From positions 145,486-209,485 of the forward strand of contig NZ_BOOP01000015.1 in assembly GCF_016863295.1 (NCBI RefSeq): 64,000 nt of DNA, read 5' to 3'. The translations under genes and the position numbers were made by a program. Positions within the stretch are counted from its first letter, which is position 1. Each line of letters opens with the position of its first letter. Under the pieces are notes generated by a model. It did no database searches. It saw nothing but the letters and a program-made list of their open reading frames with translations, and was not told where the DNA came from. The stretch is from Planotetraspora phitsanulokensis. Lineage in GTDB: Bacteria; Actinomycetota; Actinomycetes; Streptosporangiales; Streptosporangiaceae. Shown here piece by piece: positions 1 through 8,766 of this stretch.

Positions 1-2
1 GG

Positions 3-74
3 TTCGAGCTCGGGCCTGCGGGCACCCGCGTCCAGGGGCAGCCGCTCGACGCCCACGTCAGGTACTCGATCTAG
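3..74 (+). CDS. C-terminal end of an unidentified protein (partial)
   Basis: An open frame enters from the left edge and ends at a TAG at 72-74. The visible 23 codons have G or C in most third positions and end with ...AHVRYSI. This looks like a real C-terminus, but it is too short to assign to a family. The next gene starts 188 bp later on the same strand. Confidence 0.35.
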   Translation, partial: FELGPAGTRVQGQPLDAHVRYSI

Positions 75-262
75 GCGATTACGGCCGGAGCCTCCGCATT
101 TCCGGGCGCCGCGGCCACCCGGACCCCGCCCTGGAGGAGGGGCGGACGGGGCCCGGGTGGTCGCGGGAACACGCGGGCGGGCCGCCCTCCACCCGCCGCC
201 CGATGATTCTCCGGCCCTCTGGCGGGTAGTCGGGCGCCATATCGTGCGATGAAAGGGACGAT

Positions 263-1705
263 ATGGCGCAAATCAGCACCGACATTCCCGCGCGGCTCGA
301 TCGCCTGCCCTGGGCCCGCTGGCACTGGCTCGTCCTCGCCGGCCTCGGGACGGTGTGGGTGCTCGACGGGCTCGAGGTCACCATCGTGGGGGTCATCGGC
401 CCACGGATCACCCAGGCGAACAGCGGGCTCGGGCTGACCGAAAGCCAGGTGGGACTGGCAGCCGGCGTCTACGTCGCCGGGGCCTGCCTGGGCGCCCTGT
501 TCTTCGGCCACCTGACCGACCGGTTCGGCCGCAAGAAGCTCTTCCTCGTCACCCTCGCCGTCTATCTCGTCGCCACCGTGGCGACGGCGTTCTCCACCGA
601 GGCCTGGTACTTCTACCTGTGCCGGTTCTTCACCGGCGCGGGCATCGGCGGCGAGTACGCCGCGATCAACTCGGCGATCGACGAGCTGATCCCCGCGCGC
701 GTGCGGGGCACGGTCGACCTGGTCGTCAACGGCTCCTTCTGGCTCGGCACCACGGTCGGCGCCGCGATCGCCGTCCCTCTGCTGAATCCGGGCGTGCTCC
801 CCGTCGACGTGGGCTGGCGCGTCCTGTTCGGTCTCGGGGCGGTGCTGGGGATCGGCATCCTGCTGATCAGGAGGATGGTGCCGGAGAGTCCTCGGTGGCT
901 GACCATCCACGGCCGCGAGCGGGAGGCCGAGGACATCGTCGGCGACATCGAAAGGCAGGTCAGGGAGGACAGCGGCAAGGCGTTGGAGCCGCCCGCCGGC
1001 GAGATCAGGATCACCCAGCGCACGCACACCCCGCTGACCGAGGTGGCCGCCACGTTGTTGCGCCGCTACCCGAGGCGGACGGTCGTCGGGCTCTCGCTCT
1101 TCATCGGGCAGGCCTTCCTCTACAACGCGGTCTTCTTCACCTACGCGCTCGTGCTCGCCACGTTCTTCGATGTCCCCGACGCGAGCACGCCCTGGTACCT
1201 GATCCCCGTGGCCATCGGCAACTTCCTCGGGCCGGTCCTGCTCGGCCGGTTCTTCGACTCGGTCGGCCGCCGGGCGCTGATCTCGGGCTCCTACGCCCTG
1301 TCGGGGCTGCTCCTGCTGGGAACGGCGGCGCTCTTCCACGCCGGGGTGCTCTCCGCGGGGACGCTGACCGCCTGCTGGCTGGTGGTGTTCTTCTTCGCGT
1401 CCGCGGGAGCGAGTTCGGCCTACCTGACGGTCTCGGAGATCTTCCCGATGGAGACCAGGGCCCTGGCGATCGCGCTGTTCTACGCGGTCGGGACGGGGCT
1501 CGGCGGCATCATCGGCCCCGTGCTCTTCGGCCGCCTCGTGGAGAGCGGATCGGTGGACAACGTCGCGCTGGGATACGTGACCGGCGCCCTGCTGATGATG
1601 GCCGCGGGCGCGGTCGAGTGGTTCATGGGGGTGGAGGCGGCCCGGCGGTCGCTCGAGGACATCGCGCAGCCGCTGAGCGTCCAGGAGGAACGGGTGGCGG
1701 GATGA
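263..1705 (+). CDS. MFS transporter, sugar/metabolite:H+ symporter type
   Basis: A 480-aa integral membrane protein of the major facilitator superfamily, with about 12 hydrophobic segments. It carries the loop 2-3 signature around residues 92-103 (GHLTDRFGRKK), the mid-loop PESPRW motif near residue 211, and a second DSVGRR-type loop in the C-terminal half. These features place it with sugar-porter or aromatic-acid/metabolite symporters rather than drug exporters. The ATG at 263 is preceded by AAAGGGA at a good distance, so it is preferred over an ATG at 249 in another frame. The substrate cannot be read from the sequence. The neighbour downstream is an unrelated small basic protein, so there is no pathway context. 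Confidence 0.85.
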   Translation: MAQISTDIPARLDRLPWARWHWLVLAGLGTVWVLDGLEVTIVGVIGPRITQANSGLGLTESQVGLAAGVYVAGACLGALFFGHLTDRFGRKKLFLVTLAVYLVATVATAFSTEAWYFYLCRFFTGAGIGGEYAAINSAIDELIPARVRGTVDLVVNGSFWLGTTVGAAIAVPLLNPGVLPVDVGWRVLFGLGAVLGIGILLIRRMVPESPRWLTIHGREREAEDIVGDIERQVREDSGKALEPPAGEIRITQRTHTPLTEVAATLLRRYPRRTVVGLSLFIGQAFLYNAVFFTYALVLATFFDVPDASTPWYLIPVAIGNFLGPVLLGRFFDSVGRRALISGSYALSGLLLLGTAALFHAGVLSAGTLTACWLVVFFFASAGASSAYLTVSEIFPMETRALAIALFYAVGTGLGGIIGPVLFGRLVESGSVDNVALGYVTGALLMMAAGAVEWFMGVEAARRSLEDIAQPLSVQEERVAG

Positions 1706-1774
1706 CCGTCCACCCAGTGGGTATCACCCTGTTCGATGCCGTAAAGGTCGATATGTCATAAATTCGGGGGAATT

Positions 1775-1897
1775 ATGGCTGAGGCACCGAAGAAGAAGCA
1801 CGCCAAGTCCACGGCGAAGGCGAAGAAGACGGCCATCAAGGAGGCCCGCTCGATCAAGCAGGCCAAGAAGGACAGACGTACCACCGAGGGCGAGTGA
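1775..1897 (+). CDS. 40-aa lysine-rich small protein
   Basis: A short ORF starting at ATG 1775 behind a clear GGGGGAA ribosome site and ending at TGA 1895-1897. The 40-residue product is very basic: it begins MAEAPKKKHAKSTAKAKK, is rich in Lys, Ala and Arg, and has no hydrophobic segment. A strong hairpin terminator follows 23 bp after the stop, so this is a self-contained transcription unit. The composition resembles histone-tail-like nucleic-acid-binding peptides. A DNA- or RNA-binding role is inference only; I do not recognise a named family. Confidence 0.6.
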   Translation: MAEAPKKKHAKSTAKAKKTAIKEARSIKQAKKDRRTTEGE

Positions 1898-1920
1898 CCG
1901 GCGATCCCAGCCGGAGCAGG

Positions 1921-1949
1921 AGTGCCCGCGAGCCCGGCTCGCGGGCACT
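1921..1949 (+). terminator. Hairpin terminator after the Lys-rich protein
   Basis: A perfect 12-bp inverted repeat (AGTGCCCGCGAG / CTCGCGGGCACT) around a 5-nt loop, 23 bp after the preceding stop codon. It has no long T-tract, as is usual for actinomycete terminators. Confidence 0.75.
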
Positions 1950-2052
1950 TCGCGGGCCCGCACCGGGGATTCCAGATATATGACATTCGTCCTGAAAAAT
2001 AGAGGATCACCCCCACTGACTTGGTTGCGGAGCTTCGGGCAGAGTTGAGGGT

Positions 2053-2544
2053 GTGGAAACCACGACCCTCCGCCCCCCTCAGCACCGGGTGAGCCCCACC
2101 GCCCGGTGGTACTGGGCTGCCCACGCCGCCGTCGGCTGGCTGGTCCTCATCGCCGTCCAGGTCGTCTGGCTGATCGCCGACGGCGGTGACGTCCCTCTTC
2201 GCGTGGCCGGGCTCGTCGCCACAGGCGTCCTCGCGACGGCGCACGTCGTCGTCATGCCGCTGTGGCGTTATCAGGTACATCGGTGGGAGGCCACCCCCGA
2301 GGCCGTCTACACCCAGTCGGGCTGGTTCAGGCAGGAATGGCGGATCGCCCCCGTCTCCCGCATCCAGACCGTCGACAGCGCACGGGGACCTCTCGAGCAG
2401 CTGTTCCGGCTGGCGAACGTCACCGTCACGACCGCTTCCGCGGCGGGGCCCGTCCGCATCAGCGGGCTGGACCGCGAGACGGCGCAACGGCTCGTGGACG
2501 AGCTCACCGCCAACGCCCAGGCGACCGCGGGTGATGCCACGTGA
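2053..2544 (+). CDS. PH domain-containing membrane protein (YdbS-like)
   Basis: A 163-aa protein of the bacterial PH-domain type (bPH2, YdbS family). Two hydrophobic segments lie at about residues 22-45 and 50-75. They are followed by a beta-rich PH domain (YQVHRWEATPEAVYTQSG..., then RIQTVDSARGPLEQLF, with VTTASAAGPVRISGL near the end). The RIQTVD...GPLEQLFGLA-type stretch is characteristic of this family. The start is GTG 2053. It overlaps the next gene by 4 bp (GTGA) and is translationally coupled to it. The pair YdbS/YdbT is a common two-gene operon of unclear function; a link to envelope stress or resistance to antimicrobial peptides has been proposed for some homologues. Confidence 0.8.
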   Translation: METTTLRPPQHRVSPTARWYWAAHAAVGWLVLIAVQVVWLIADGGDVPLRVAGLVATGVLATAHVVVMPLWRYQVHRWEATPEAVYTQSGWFRQEWRIAPVSRIQTVDSARGPLEQLFRLANVTVTTASAAGPVRISGLDRETAQRLVDELTANAQATAGDAT

Positions 2545-4172
2545 GTGCGACGGTCACCGACTGGCGGCGGCTGAGCCCCCGGATGCTGGTGATCCACCCC
2601 ATCCAGGAGGTCGTCCGGGCCGCACCGGCCCTCCTCGGACTCCTCGTCGCCGGCTCGAGCAGCGGCGGCCACGGCCCCCTGTGGAGCCTGGTCGGCGTGG
2701 CGATCACGGTCCTGCTCGGCACGACGCGCTGGTTCACGACCACCTACCGCATCACGCCCGAGCACGTCCAGGTGCGCAAGGGCCTGCTGCACCGCAAGGT
2801 GCTGACCGTGCCCCTCGACCGGGTCCGCACGGTCGACGTCACCTCCAACATCCTGCACCGCGTGCTCGGCCTGGCCCGGGTCGAGGTGGGCACCGGCCGG
2901 TCCGACAGGAAGGGCGGCGGCGAGCTCAAGCTCGACGCGCTCGGCGCTCCCGAGGCCGCCCACCTGCGCGTGGAGCTTCTGCACCGCGAGAACCGCACGG
3001 CCACCGCGGCCACCACGGCAGCCACGGCCACCACGGCCGAGGGCCCTGCCGCGGACGCCCCCGCCGCCCCGGTCGCGATCCCGTGGCAGGCCGGCGTCGA
3101 GACGGAGCTCGCGGCCCTGCGGCCCGAGTGGATCCGGTTCGGGCCCTTCACGCTCTCCGGCCTCATCACCGTGGGCATCATCGCCGGTTTCGTCTCCCGG
3201 CTCGCGTCCGAGGGGAACGTGAACCTGGGGCAGATCACGCCCGTGAAGACCACTCTGGGCTGGTTCGGATCCCTCTCCCTGCCAGTGGAGATCGCGACCG
3301 CCGTCCTCGTGCTGGCCGTCTTCGTCGCGGTCGCCTCCACGCTCGGGTACGTCCTCGCCTTCTGGGGATTCCGGCTGACCCGCCATTCCAGCGGGACGCT
3401 GCACGTCAACCGTGGTCTCATCACCACGAGAGCGACCACCATCGAGGAGCGGCGCCTGCGCGGGCTCGAGTTCAGCGAGCCCCTGCTCCTGCGTGCCGTA
3501 CGGGGAGCCCGCCTGATCGCCGTGACGACCGGGCTGCGGGTCGGCCAGGGGGCCCAGCGAGGCGGCTCGATGCTCCTGCCGCCCGCTCCCCGGGGCGAAG
3601 CCGAGTCCGTGGCCGTGCGGGTGCTCGGCGGCGACGCCGCCACGGTCTCCGGGCCGCTGGTGCCGCACGGCCCCGCGGCCAGGCGGCGCCGGTTCACCCG
3701 GGCCCTCGGCGTGGTCGTCTCGTGGATCGTGGTCTGCCTCGTGTTGTGGGAGTGGTCGGACCTGCCCGCCTGGACCTGGGTGGCCGGTCTGGCCCTGCTG
3801 CCGGTGACCGCGCTGATCGCGGCCGACCGGTACCGGAGCCTCGGGCACGCGCTCGTGGCCGGTCACCTGGTCACCCGGTGGGGCTCCCTCGTACGCCGGC
3901 GTGTGGCCCTGGAGTACGACGGGATCATCGGCTGGAACATCGAGCGCTCGTTCTTCCAGCGTCGCGCCGGGCTCGTCACGCTGACCGCCACCACCGCCGC
4001 GGGCCGCCAGGGGTACCGCGTGCAGGACGTGGCGCTCGCCGAGGCGATCCGGCTCGCGTCGGCCGGTTCGCCCGGACTGCTCGACCCGTTCGTGTCAGGG
4101 GGGACGCCGAGGCCGGAGCCGCAGGTCTCCGGTGGGCCGCCGGACGTCGCACAGCCCCTCGTCTCCGGATGA
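2541..4172 (+). CDS. PH domain-containing membrane protein (YdbT-like)
   Basis: A 543-aa partner of the preceding gene, sharing a GTGA overlap. It contains repeated bPH2 units: one after two N-terminal membrane segments (TYRITPEHVQVRKGLLHRKV, then VPLDRVRTVDVTSNILHRVLGLARVEV), a second after membrane segments near residues 205-275 (GFRLTRHSSGTLHVNRGLI), and a third near the C-terminus (GHALVAGHLVTRWGSLVRRRVALEY). Each unit sits on a pair of transmembrane helices, as expected for YdbT. An Ala/Thr-rich linker follows the first unit near residues 153-178. The C-terminal ~30 residues are low complexity. The function is unknown. Confidence 0.8.
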   Translation: MSATVTDWRRLSPRMLVIHPIQEVVRAAPALLGLLVAGSSSGGHGPLWSLVGVAITVLLGTTRWFTTTYRITPEHVQVRKGLLHRKVLTVPLDRVRTVDVTSNILHRVLGLARVEVGTGRSDRKGGGELKLDALGAPEAAHLRVELLHRENRTATAATTAATATTAEGPAADAPAAPVAIPWQAGVETELAALRPEWIRFGPFTLSGLITVGIIAGFVSRLASEGNVNLGQITPVKTTLGWFGSLSLPVEIATAVLVLAVFVAVASTLGYVLAFWGFRLTRHSSGTLHVNRGLITTRATTIEERRLRGLEFSEPLLLRAVRGARLIAVTTGLRVGQGAQRGGSMLLPPAPRGEAESVAVRVLGGDAATVSGPLVPHGPAARRRRFTRALGVVVSWIVVCLVLWEWSDLPAWTWVAGLALLPVTALIAADRYRSLGHALVAGHLVTRWGSLVRRRVALEYDGIIGWNIERSFFQRRAGLVTLTATTAAGRQGYRVQDVALAEAIRLASAGSPGLLDPFVSGGTPRPEPQVSGGPPDVAQPLVSG

Positions 4173-4263
4173 ACGTCACATACCATGACGGCGCCGCCTC
4201 ATCGCCGGACCTGACAGGAAGGCTCCGGACCCCGCGGGGCGGCACCGGCGCTGAAGGAGCCCG

Positions 4264-5277
4264 ATGACCCGTTACGGCCCGATGTTCGGCCCTGACGTCA
4301 CCTTCCTCGGGGTCGGCCGATGCGACCTCGAGGACGCGGAGACCTACGCCGGGGCGGACGTCGTCATCGTCGGCGCGCCCTTCGACGGCGGGACGTCGCA
4401 CCGCCCGGGCGCACGCTTCGGCCCGAGCGCCATCCGGCAGGCCTGCTACCTCCCGCACGACGGATCCCGGCCGAGCCTGGCCCTCCGCGTGGACGCCCTC
4501 CAGGATCTCCAGGTCCTCGACGCCGGTGACGTCGAGACCTACGCCGGCGACATCGAGGGCAGCCTGCGCGCGATCGAGGAGGCGGTCGCCCGCGTCTCTG
4601 CCTCGGGCGCGATCCCCATCGTGCTCGGCGGCGATCACACGGTGGCCCTGCCCGACGCCACCGGCGTCGCGCGCCACCACGGCTTCGGCCGGATCTCCAT
4701 GCTGCACTTCGACGCCCACGCGGACACCGGCGACGTCGAGTTCGGGCATCTGCACGGCCACGGCCAGCCGATGCGCCGCCTGATCGAGTCCGGGGCGATC
4801 CGCGGCGACCGGTTCCTCCAGATCGGCCTGCGCGGCTACTGGCCGGGCCCCGACATCCTCGACTGGATGGCCGGGCAGAAGATGCGCTCCTATGAGATGA
4901 CCGAGATCGTCTCCCGGGGCCTGGACACGTGCCTCACCGAGGCGTACGGCATCGCGCTCGACGACTGCGACGGCGTCTACCTGTCGGTCGACGTCGACGT
5001 GTGCGATCCCGGGCATGCCCCGGGCACGGGCACTCCCGAGCCCGGCGGCCTGTCCGCCCGTCAACTGCTCGACGCCGTGCGGAGGACCTGTTACGAGCTG
5101 CCCGTCGTGGGCGTCGAGATCGTCGAGGTCGCCCCGCCGTACGACCACGCGGAGATCACGGCCTACCTGGGGAACCGCGTCGTCCTCGAGGCCCTGTCCG
5201 CCATCGCCCGCCGCCGCAGGGACGCCGCGGACGGCACCCGCTGGGACCCTTCGCGCCCCCTGCTCGACGGCCGCTGA
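4264..5277 (+). CDS. Agmatinase/ureohydrolase (arginase family)
   Basis: A 337-aa enzyme of the arginase/agmatinase superfamily that hydrolyses a guanidino compound to urea plus an amine. All binuclear Mn2+ site motifs are visible: GGDHTVALP near residues 123-131, HFDAHADT near 149-156, and SVDVDVCDPGHAPGTGTP near 241-258. The N-terminal PFDGGTSHRPGARFGP stretch is typical of agmatinases and related guanidinobutyrases or guanidinopropionases, rather than true arginases. A strong GAAGGAG site precedes ATG 4264. No polyamine or arginine gene lies nearby, so the exact substrate is open. Confidence 0.85.
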   Translation: MTRYGPMFGPDVTFLGVGRCDLEDAETYAGADVVIVGAPFDGGTSHRPGARFGPSAIRQACYLPHDGSRPSLALRVDALQDLQVLDAGDVETYAGDIEGSLRAIEEAVARVSASGAIPIVLGGDHTVALPDATGVARHHGFGRISMLHFDAHADTGDVEFGHLHGHGQPMRRLIESGAIRGDRFLQIGLRGYWPGPDILDWMAGQKMRSYEMTEIVSRGLDTCLTEAYGIALDDCDGVYLSVDVDVCDPGHAPGTGTPEPGGLSARQLLDAVRRTCYELPVVGVEIVEVAPPYDHAEITAYLGNRVVLEALSAIARRRRDAADGTRWDPSRPLLDGR

Positions 5278-5370
5278 GTCGTCCGGAAGCGGTTGATTTA
5301 CGGGAATCCGTGCCGCACACTACTCGCATGATCGGCGACTGGCTGATCACGCTACGTCGATCTGAGCGAC

Positions 5371-6504
5371 GTGCGTAGGGGTGTGCACCGGGGGCGGGTG
5401 GCGCTCCTGGCCGTCGTCGTCTCCTCCATGATGCTGAGCGTGCTCGGCCGTCTCTGGCACCTCCAGATTGTCGACGGCGCGTACTACGCGAGGGCGGCGG
5501 CGGACTCACGCGTCCGCACGGTTCCCCTGCCCGCGCCCGCGGGACGGGTCCTCGCCGCCGACGGCCGCCCGCTGGGCTCCGGCGCCCTCGTCGGGCTGGG
5601 CCTGGAGACGTGGTACCGCGCCGAACTGGCGGGCCGCGCGGGCGTGCGCAAGCTGGCCGTCGACAGCAGAGGGACGGTCACCGGAGTCCTGGGCGAGAGC
5701 GGGCCCCGTCCGGGGAACACGCTCACGACCAGCATCGACCCGCGGATCCAGCGCCTGGCCGAGCAGGCCCTCGCCTCCGGCGCGGCGAAGGCGGGCCGGG
5801 CCCCCGCCGGCGCGGTGGTCGTGCTTGAGGCCTCGACCGGACGCGTGGCCGCCCTCGCCGGCCACGCGGGCCAGGAGACGGCCGCGCGGCACGGCGGCGC
5901 AGCGGGTGTGGACACCGGCGCTCTTCCCGCCTCCGGAGCCCTGGTCGCGCGGCGCCCGCCCGGGTCCGCTCGGGCGATCACCTCGCCGGCCGCGGCGACG
6001 GCGTTCGGCTTCGGCAGACGCACCGGCATCGACCTGCCGAACGAGGCGGCCGGCAGCGTCCCGGACCCCGCGCGGCATCCGGAGCGGGAACCGGCCTCCG
6101 GCGCGGACGACGTCCTGGTGACCCCGCTCCAGCTCGCCAGGGCCTACGCGGCCGCCGTCAACGGCGGCACGCTCTTCAGCCCCCGTCTGGCCACCGGCCT
6201 GGTGCGGCCGGACGGCACGGTGGCGCACGCGGTCGTCCCGCCCGTCGACGGCCATGTGACGGTCTCCCCCGAGACCATGCGCGGCTTACGGCACGCGCTG
6301 TCCTCGAGCCCGTCTCCGGGCAGGACCCTCCATGCGTACGGCGGGTCCGGCACGTCCTGGTCGGCGTGCTACGTCGCGGCCGGGCCTTCCCGGTATGTCG
6401 TGGTCGTGGTGGTGCCGTGGTCCGGGCGCGACGCGGCCGGTACAGCGGCGCGCGCCTTGCGGGAGGGCATCCCCCGCCTCGCCTCCGACCCCTCCGGGAC
6501 ATGA
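5371..6504 (+). CDS. Degenerate penicillin-binding protein (probable pseudoenzyme)
   Basis: A 377-aa class B penicillin-binding-protein homologue of the PbpA/PBP2 type. An N-terminal membrane anchor (ALLAVVVSSMMLSVLGRLWHLQ) is followed by DGAYYARAAADSRVR and GRVLAADGRPL, then TTSIDPRIQRLAEQAL and GAVVVLEASTGRVAAL, all recognisable transpeptidase landmarks. The next ~90 residues that should hold the catalytic SxxK and SxN motifs are missing or replaced by an Ala/Gly/Arg-rich stretch. The KTG motif is changed to GSGT (GGSGTSWSACYVAA). The conserved RTGIDLPNE and TPLQLARAYAAAVNGG blocks remain. The reading frame is intact and codon use is normal, so this is more likely a non-catalytic partner than a dead gene. 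Usual length for the family is nearer 490 aa. It overlaps the rodA-like gene by ATGA. GTG 5371 lacks a strong ribosome site. Confidence 0.75.
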   Translation: MRRGVHRGRVALLAVVVSSMMLSVLGRLWHLQIVDGAYYARAAADSRVRTVPLPAPAGRVLAADGRPLGSGALVGLGLETWYRAELAGRAGVRKLAVDSRGTVTGVLGESGPRPGNTLTTSIDPRIQRLAEQALASGAAKAGRAPAGAVVVLEASTGRVAALAGHAGQETAARHGGAAGVDTGALPASGALVARRPPGSARAITSPAAATAFGFGRRTGIDLPNEAAGSVPDPARHPEREPASGADDVLVTPLQLARAYAAAVNGGTLFSPRLATGLVRPDGTVAHAVVPPVDGHVTVSPETMRGLRHALSSSPSPGRTLHAYGGSGTSWSACYVAAGPSRYVVVVVVPWSGRDAAGTAARALREGIPRLASDPSGT

Positions 6505-7640
6505 CCGTCCCCGGGCCGGGCCTGCGGGCGTGGTCGGCGCCGTTCGCCCCGCGCACGCCCCTGGACGCGGGGCTGCTGGTTCCGTCGGCGGCGCTCGCGG
6601 CGATCGGCCTGCTGCTCCTGAGCTCGGCCGCCCGGACCGACCCCGGCTCGGTCCTCGTCCAGCGGCAGGCGCTCAGCGTCTGTCTCGGGCTGGCCCTCAT
6701 GTGGCTCGTCTCCCGGGCGGAGCCGCGGGTCCTGAGGGCGTACGTCCCGGCCGTGTACCTGCTCGGGCTCGCCGCCCTGGTCGCGGTGCTGACCCCGCTC
6801 GGCCGTACGGTCAACGGCTCGCAGGCGTGGATCGTGCTGGGGCCCGGGCTGGGGTTCCAGCCCTCCGAGTTCGCCAAGGTCTCGACGATCCTCGCGCTGG
6901 CCGGCGTGCTGGGCGGGCGGCGCGAAGCCGGACGGCCGGGCGGCCGGGCCGTACTCCTCGCCCTCGCGCTGGCGGCCCCTCCGGTGATCCTGATCGCCCT
7001 GGAGCCCGACTTCGGCACGGCGCTCGTCTTCGGGGCCGTGACGATCGGCATGATCACGGTGTCCGGGGCGCGGATGCGCTGGCTCGCCGGGATCGCCGCG
7101 CTGGGCGGCCTTGTCCTCGCGCTGATGTGGCGGCTCGACCTCGTCCGCCCCTACCAGCTGCGACGGTTGTCGGTCCTGATCCATCCCGAGGCCGATCCCC
7201 TGGGCTCGGGCTATCACGCCACCCAGTCGCGCATCGCGGTCGGCTCGGGCGAGGTGTTCGGGACCGGCCTGTTCCAGGGCGGGCAGACCGCCGGTCGTTT
7301 CGTCCCCGAGCAGCACACCGACTTCATCTTCACCGTGGCCGGAGAGGAGCTCGGTTTCCTCGGGACCGCGTCCATCGTGCTGCTGGTGACCCTGCTGCTG
7401 TGGCGGGGCCTGTGGATCACGGCCGTCAGCGCGTCCGCGTACGGCACGGTGCTGGCAGGCGGAGTGGTCTGCTGGCTGGCGTTCCAGTCCTTCGTGAACA
7501 TGGGGATGACGCTCGGCATCGTGCCGATCACGGGCCTGCCGCTCCCGTTCGTCTCGTACGGAGGCTCCGCCGTCATCGCGGCCTTCGCGGCCGTCGGCCT
7601 GCTGGACGCCGTCAAGCGGGCTCGCGAGCCCGCGCCGTAG
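6501..7640 (+). CDS. rodA: RodA/FtsW-family SEDS peptidoglycan polymerase
   Basis: A 379-aa polytopic membrane protein of the SEDS family, lipid II polymerases that work with class B PBPs. Visible signatures are GFQPSEFAK near residues 116-124, EPDFGTALVFG near 165-175, the long loop PEQHTDFIFTVAGEELGFLG near 269-288, and GLPLPFVSYGGSA near 340-352. ATG 6501 overlaps the upstream PBP stop (ATGA). This start gives a normal N-terminus, whereas an upstream extension of the frame would add an Arg-rich non-membrane stretch. The coupling to a PBP lacking catalytic motifs is odd, because SEDS proteins normally need an active transpeptidase partner. RodA-like rather than FtsW is a judgement from the VPEQHTDFIF loop. 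Confidence 0.85.
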   Translation: MTVPGPGLRAWSAPFAPRTPLDAGLLVPSAALAAIGLLLLSSAARTDPGSVLVQRQALSVCLGLALMWLVSRAEPRVLRAYVPAVYLLGLAALVAVLTPLGRTVNGSQAWIVLGPGLGFQPSEFAKVSTILALAGVLGGRREAGRPGGRAVLLALALAAPPVILIALEPDFGTALVFGAVTIGMITVSGARMRWLAGIAALGGLVLALMWRLDLVRPYQLRRLSVLIHPEADPLGSGYHATQSRIAVGSGEVFGTGLFQGGQTAGRFVPEQHTDFIFTVAGEELGFLGTASIVLLVTLLLWRGLWITAVSASAYGTVLAGGVVCWLAFQSFVNMGMTLGIVPITGLPLPFVSYGGSAVIAAFAAVGLLDAVKRAREPAP

Positions 7641-7655
7641 GGCAGGCTTGGGGGA

Positions 7656-8756
7656 ATGCGGAGCAAGCTGGGCAGCCGGGTGGCGGAGGCCGCGGAGATC
7701 GCGCTGGCCACCCGGAAACATGTGACGGCCCTCGACGTGCTGACCGGCCTGCGCTGGCTGCGCGGCCCCGATGTGGACACCTGGCGGCAGGGACGGGCGG
7801 GTGACCTGGAACGACTGGCGGCGGTCGACGCCTCGCGCATGGCGGAGGCGATCGAGCACCTGCGGGACTGGGCGGTCGGCGGCGGCCTGATCCCAGGCGA
7901 GGCCGCATACATCTCCGCGGACCGGGACCGGCGGCCGCTGCGCTTCACGACCTCGGGCAGCGAGGAGTTGGAGCGCGCGTTCCGCGTCCACTGGGTGTCA
8001 CCGGACATGAGCGATGCGGCCCGCCGTCGTCTCGAGGAACGGCAGAACCGCGCGCCGGACCTGACGGCCGTCGCACCGGCCGAGTCGTGGACCTGCGCCG
8101 GCTGCGGGGCCACGACGCGGGTGGACGCGGTGCGGGCCGGGGAGCGGGCGGCTGACCCGGCCGGATTCATGATCACGGAGGCGGACCGGCCGTTCTGCCT
8201 GACCTGCGCGGACATGGACCACCTGCTCTTCCTTCCCGCGGGCGACGCGGCGCTCAGCCGCCGCGCCAAGAAGGGCAGCGGCCTGTCGGCCGTCGTCGTC
8301 CGGTTCAACCGGCGGCGCAAGCGTTACGAGCGGCTCGGAATCCTCGTCGAGGAGGCGGCGCTCGCGCTGGCCGAGGAGCGGTGCCTCGCCGACGAGGAGG
8401 TGCGGCTCCGCCGCCGCGAGCGCGACCGGGAGCGGCGTGCCGGCGAGGACGTGACGTTCCAGGCGGCCATGGCCGCGGAGATCCTCCGGCTGTTCCCCGG
8501 GTGCCCGCCGGATCGAGCGGAGTCCGTCGCCCTCCACGCCGGGCAGCGCGGAAGCGGCCGGGTCGGCAGGACGGCGGCCGCCCGCGTCCTCGACGAGAAC
8601 GCGATCACGCTCGCGGTGGTCGCGAGCGTGCGCCACCTGGACACCGACTACGACCGCCTGCTGATGTCCGGCGTCCCCCGGATGGAGGCGCGTGACCGGA
8701 TCCGTTCCCGCGTCGACGAGGTCCTGACGGGCTGGCGGAGCGCTCCACGGCGTTGA
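7656..8756 (+). CDS. DUF2293 domain protein with a zinc-ribbon-like middle
   Basis: A 366-aa soluble protein. Residues ~285-360 match the DUF2293 pattern (LFPGCPPDRAESVALHAGQRGSGRVGRTAAARVLDENAITLAVVAS..., with RHLDTDYD near the end). The middle has two Cys pairs, CAGC near residue 147 and CLTC near 187, consistent with a zinc ribbon. A strongly charged helical segment lies near residues 240-265 (RRRERDRERR). It begins 15 bp after the rodA-like gene. The function is unknown; the zinc ribbon and basic helix suggest nucleic-acid contact, which is inference. Confidence 0.7.
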   Translation: MRSKLGSRVAEAAEIALATRKHVTALDVLTGLRWLRGPDVDTWRQGRAGDLERLAAVDASRMAEAIEHLRDWAVGGGLIPGEAAYISADRDRRPLRFTTSGSEELERAFRVHWVSPDMSDAARRRLEERQNRAPDLTAVAPAESWTCAGCGATTRVDAVRAGERAADPAGFMITEADRPFCLTCADMDHLLFLPAGDAALSRRAKKGSGLSAVVVRFNRRRKRYERLGILVEEAALALAEERCLADEEVRLRRRERDRERRAGEDVTFQAAMAAEILRLFPGCPPDRAESVALHAGQRGSGRVGRTAAARVLDENAITLAVVASVRHLDTDYDRLLMSGVPRMEARDRIRSRVDEVLTGWRSAPRR

Positions 8757-8766
8757 CGACGGCGTC

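Noticed and set aside
5328..5378. A 16-codon ORF (MIGDWLITLRRSERRA) overlapping the start of the degenerate PBP gene
   Set aside because: No ribosome site, no attenuator-like hairpin and no unusual codon run, so a leader peptide cannot be supported.
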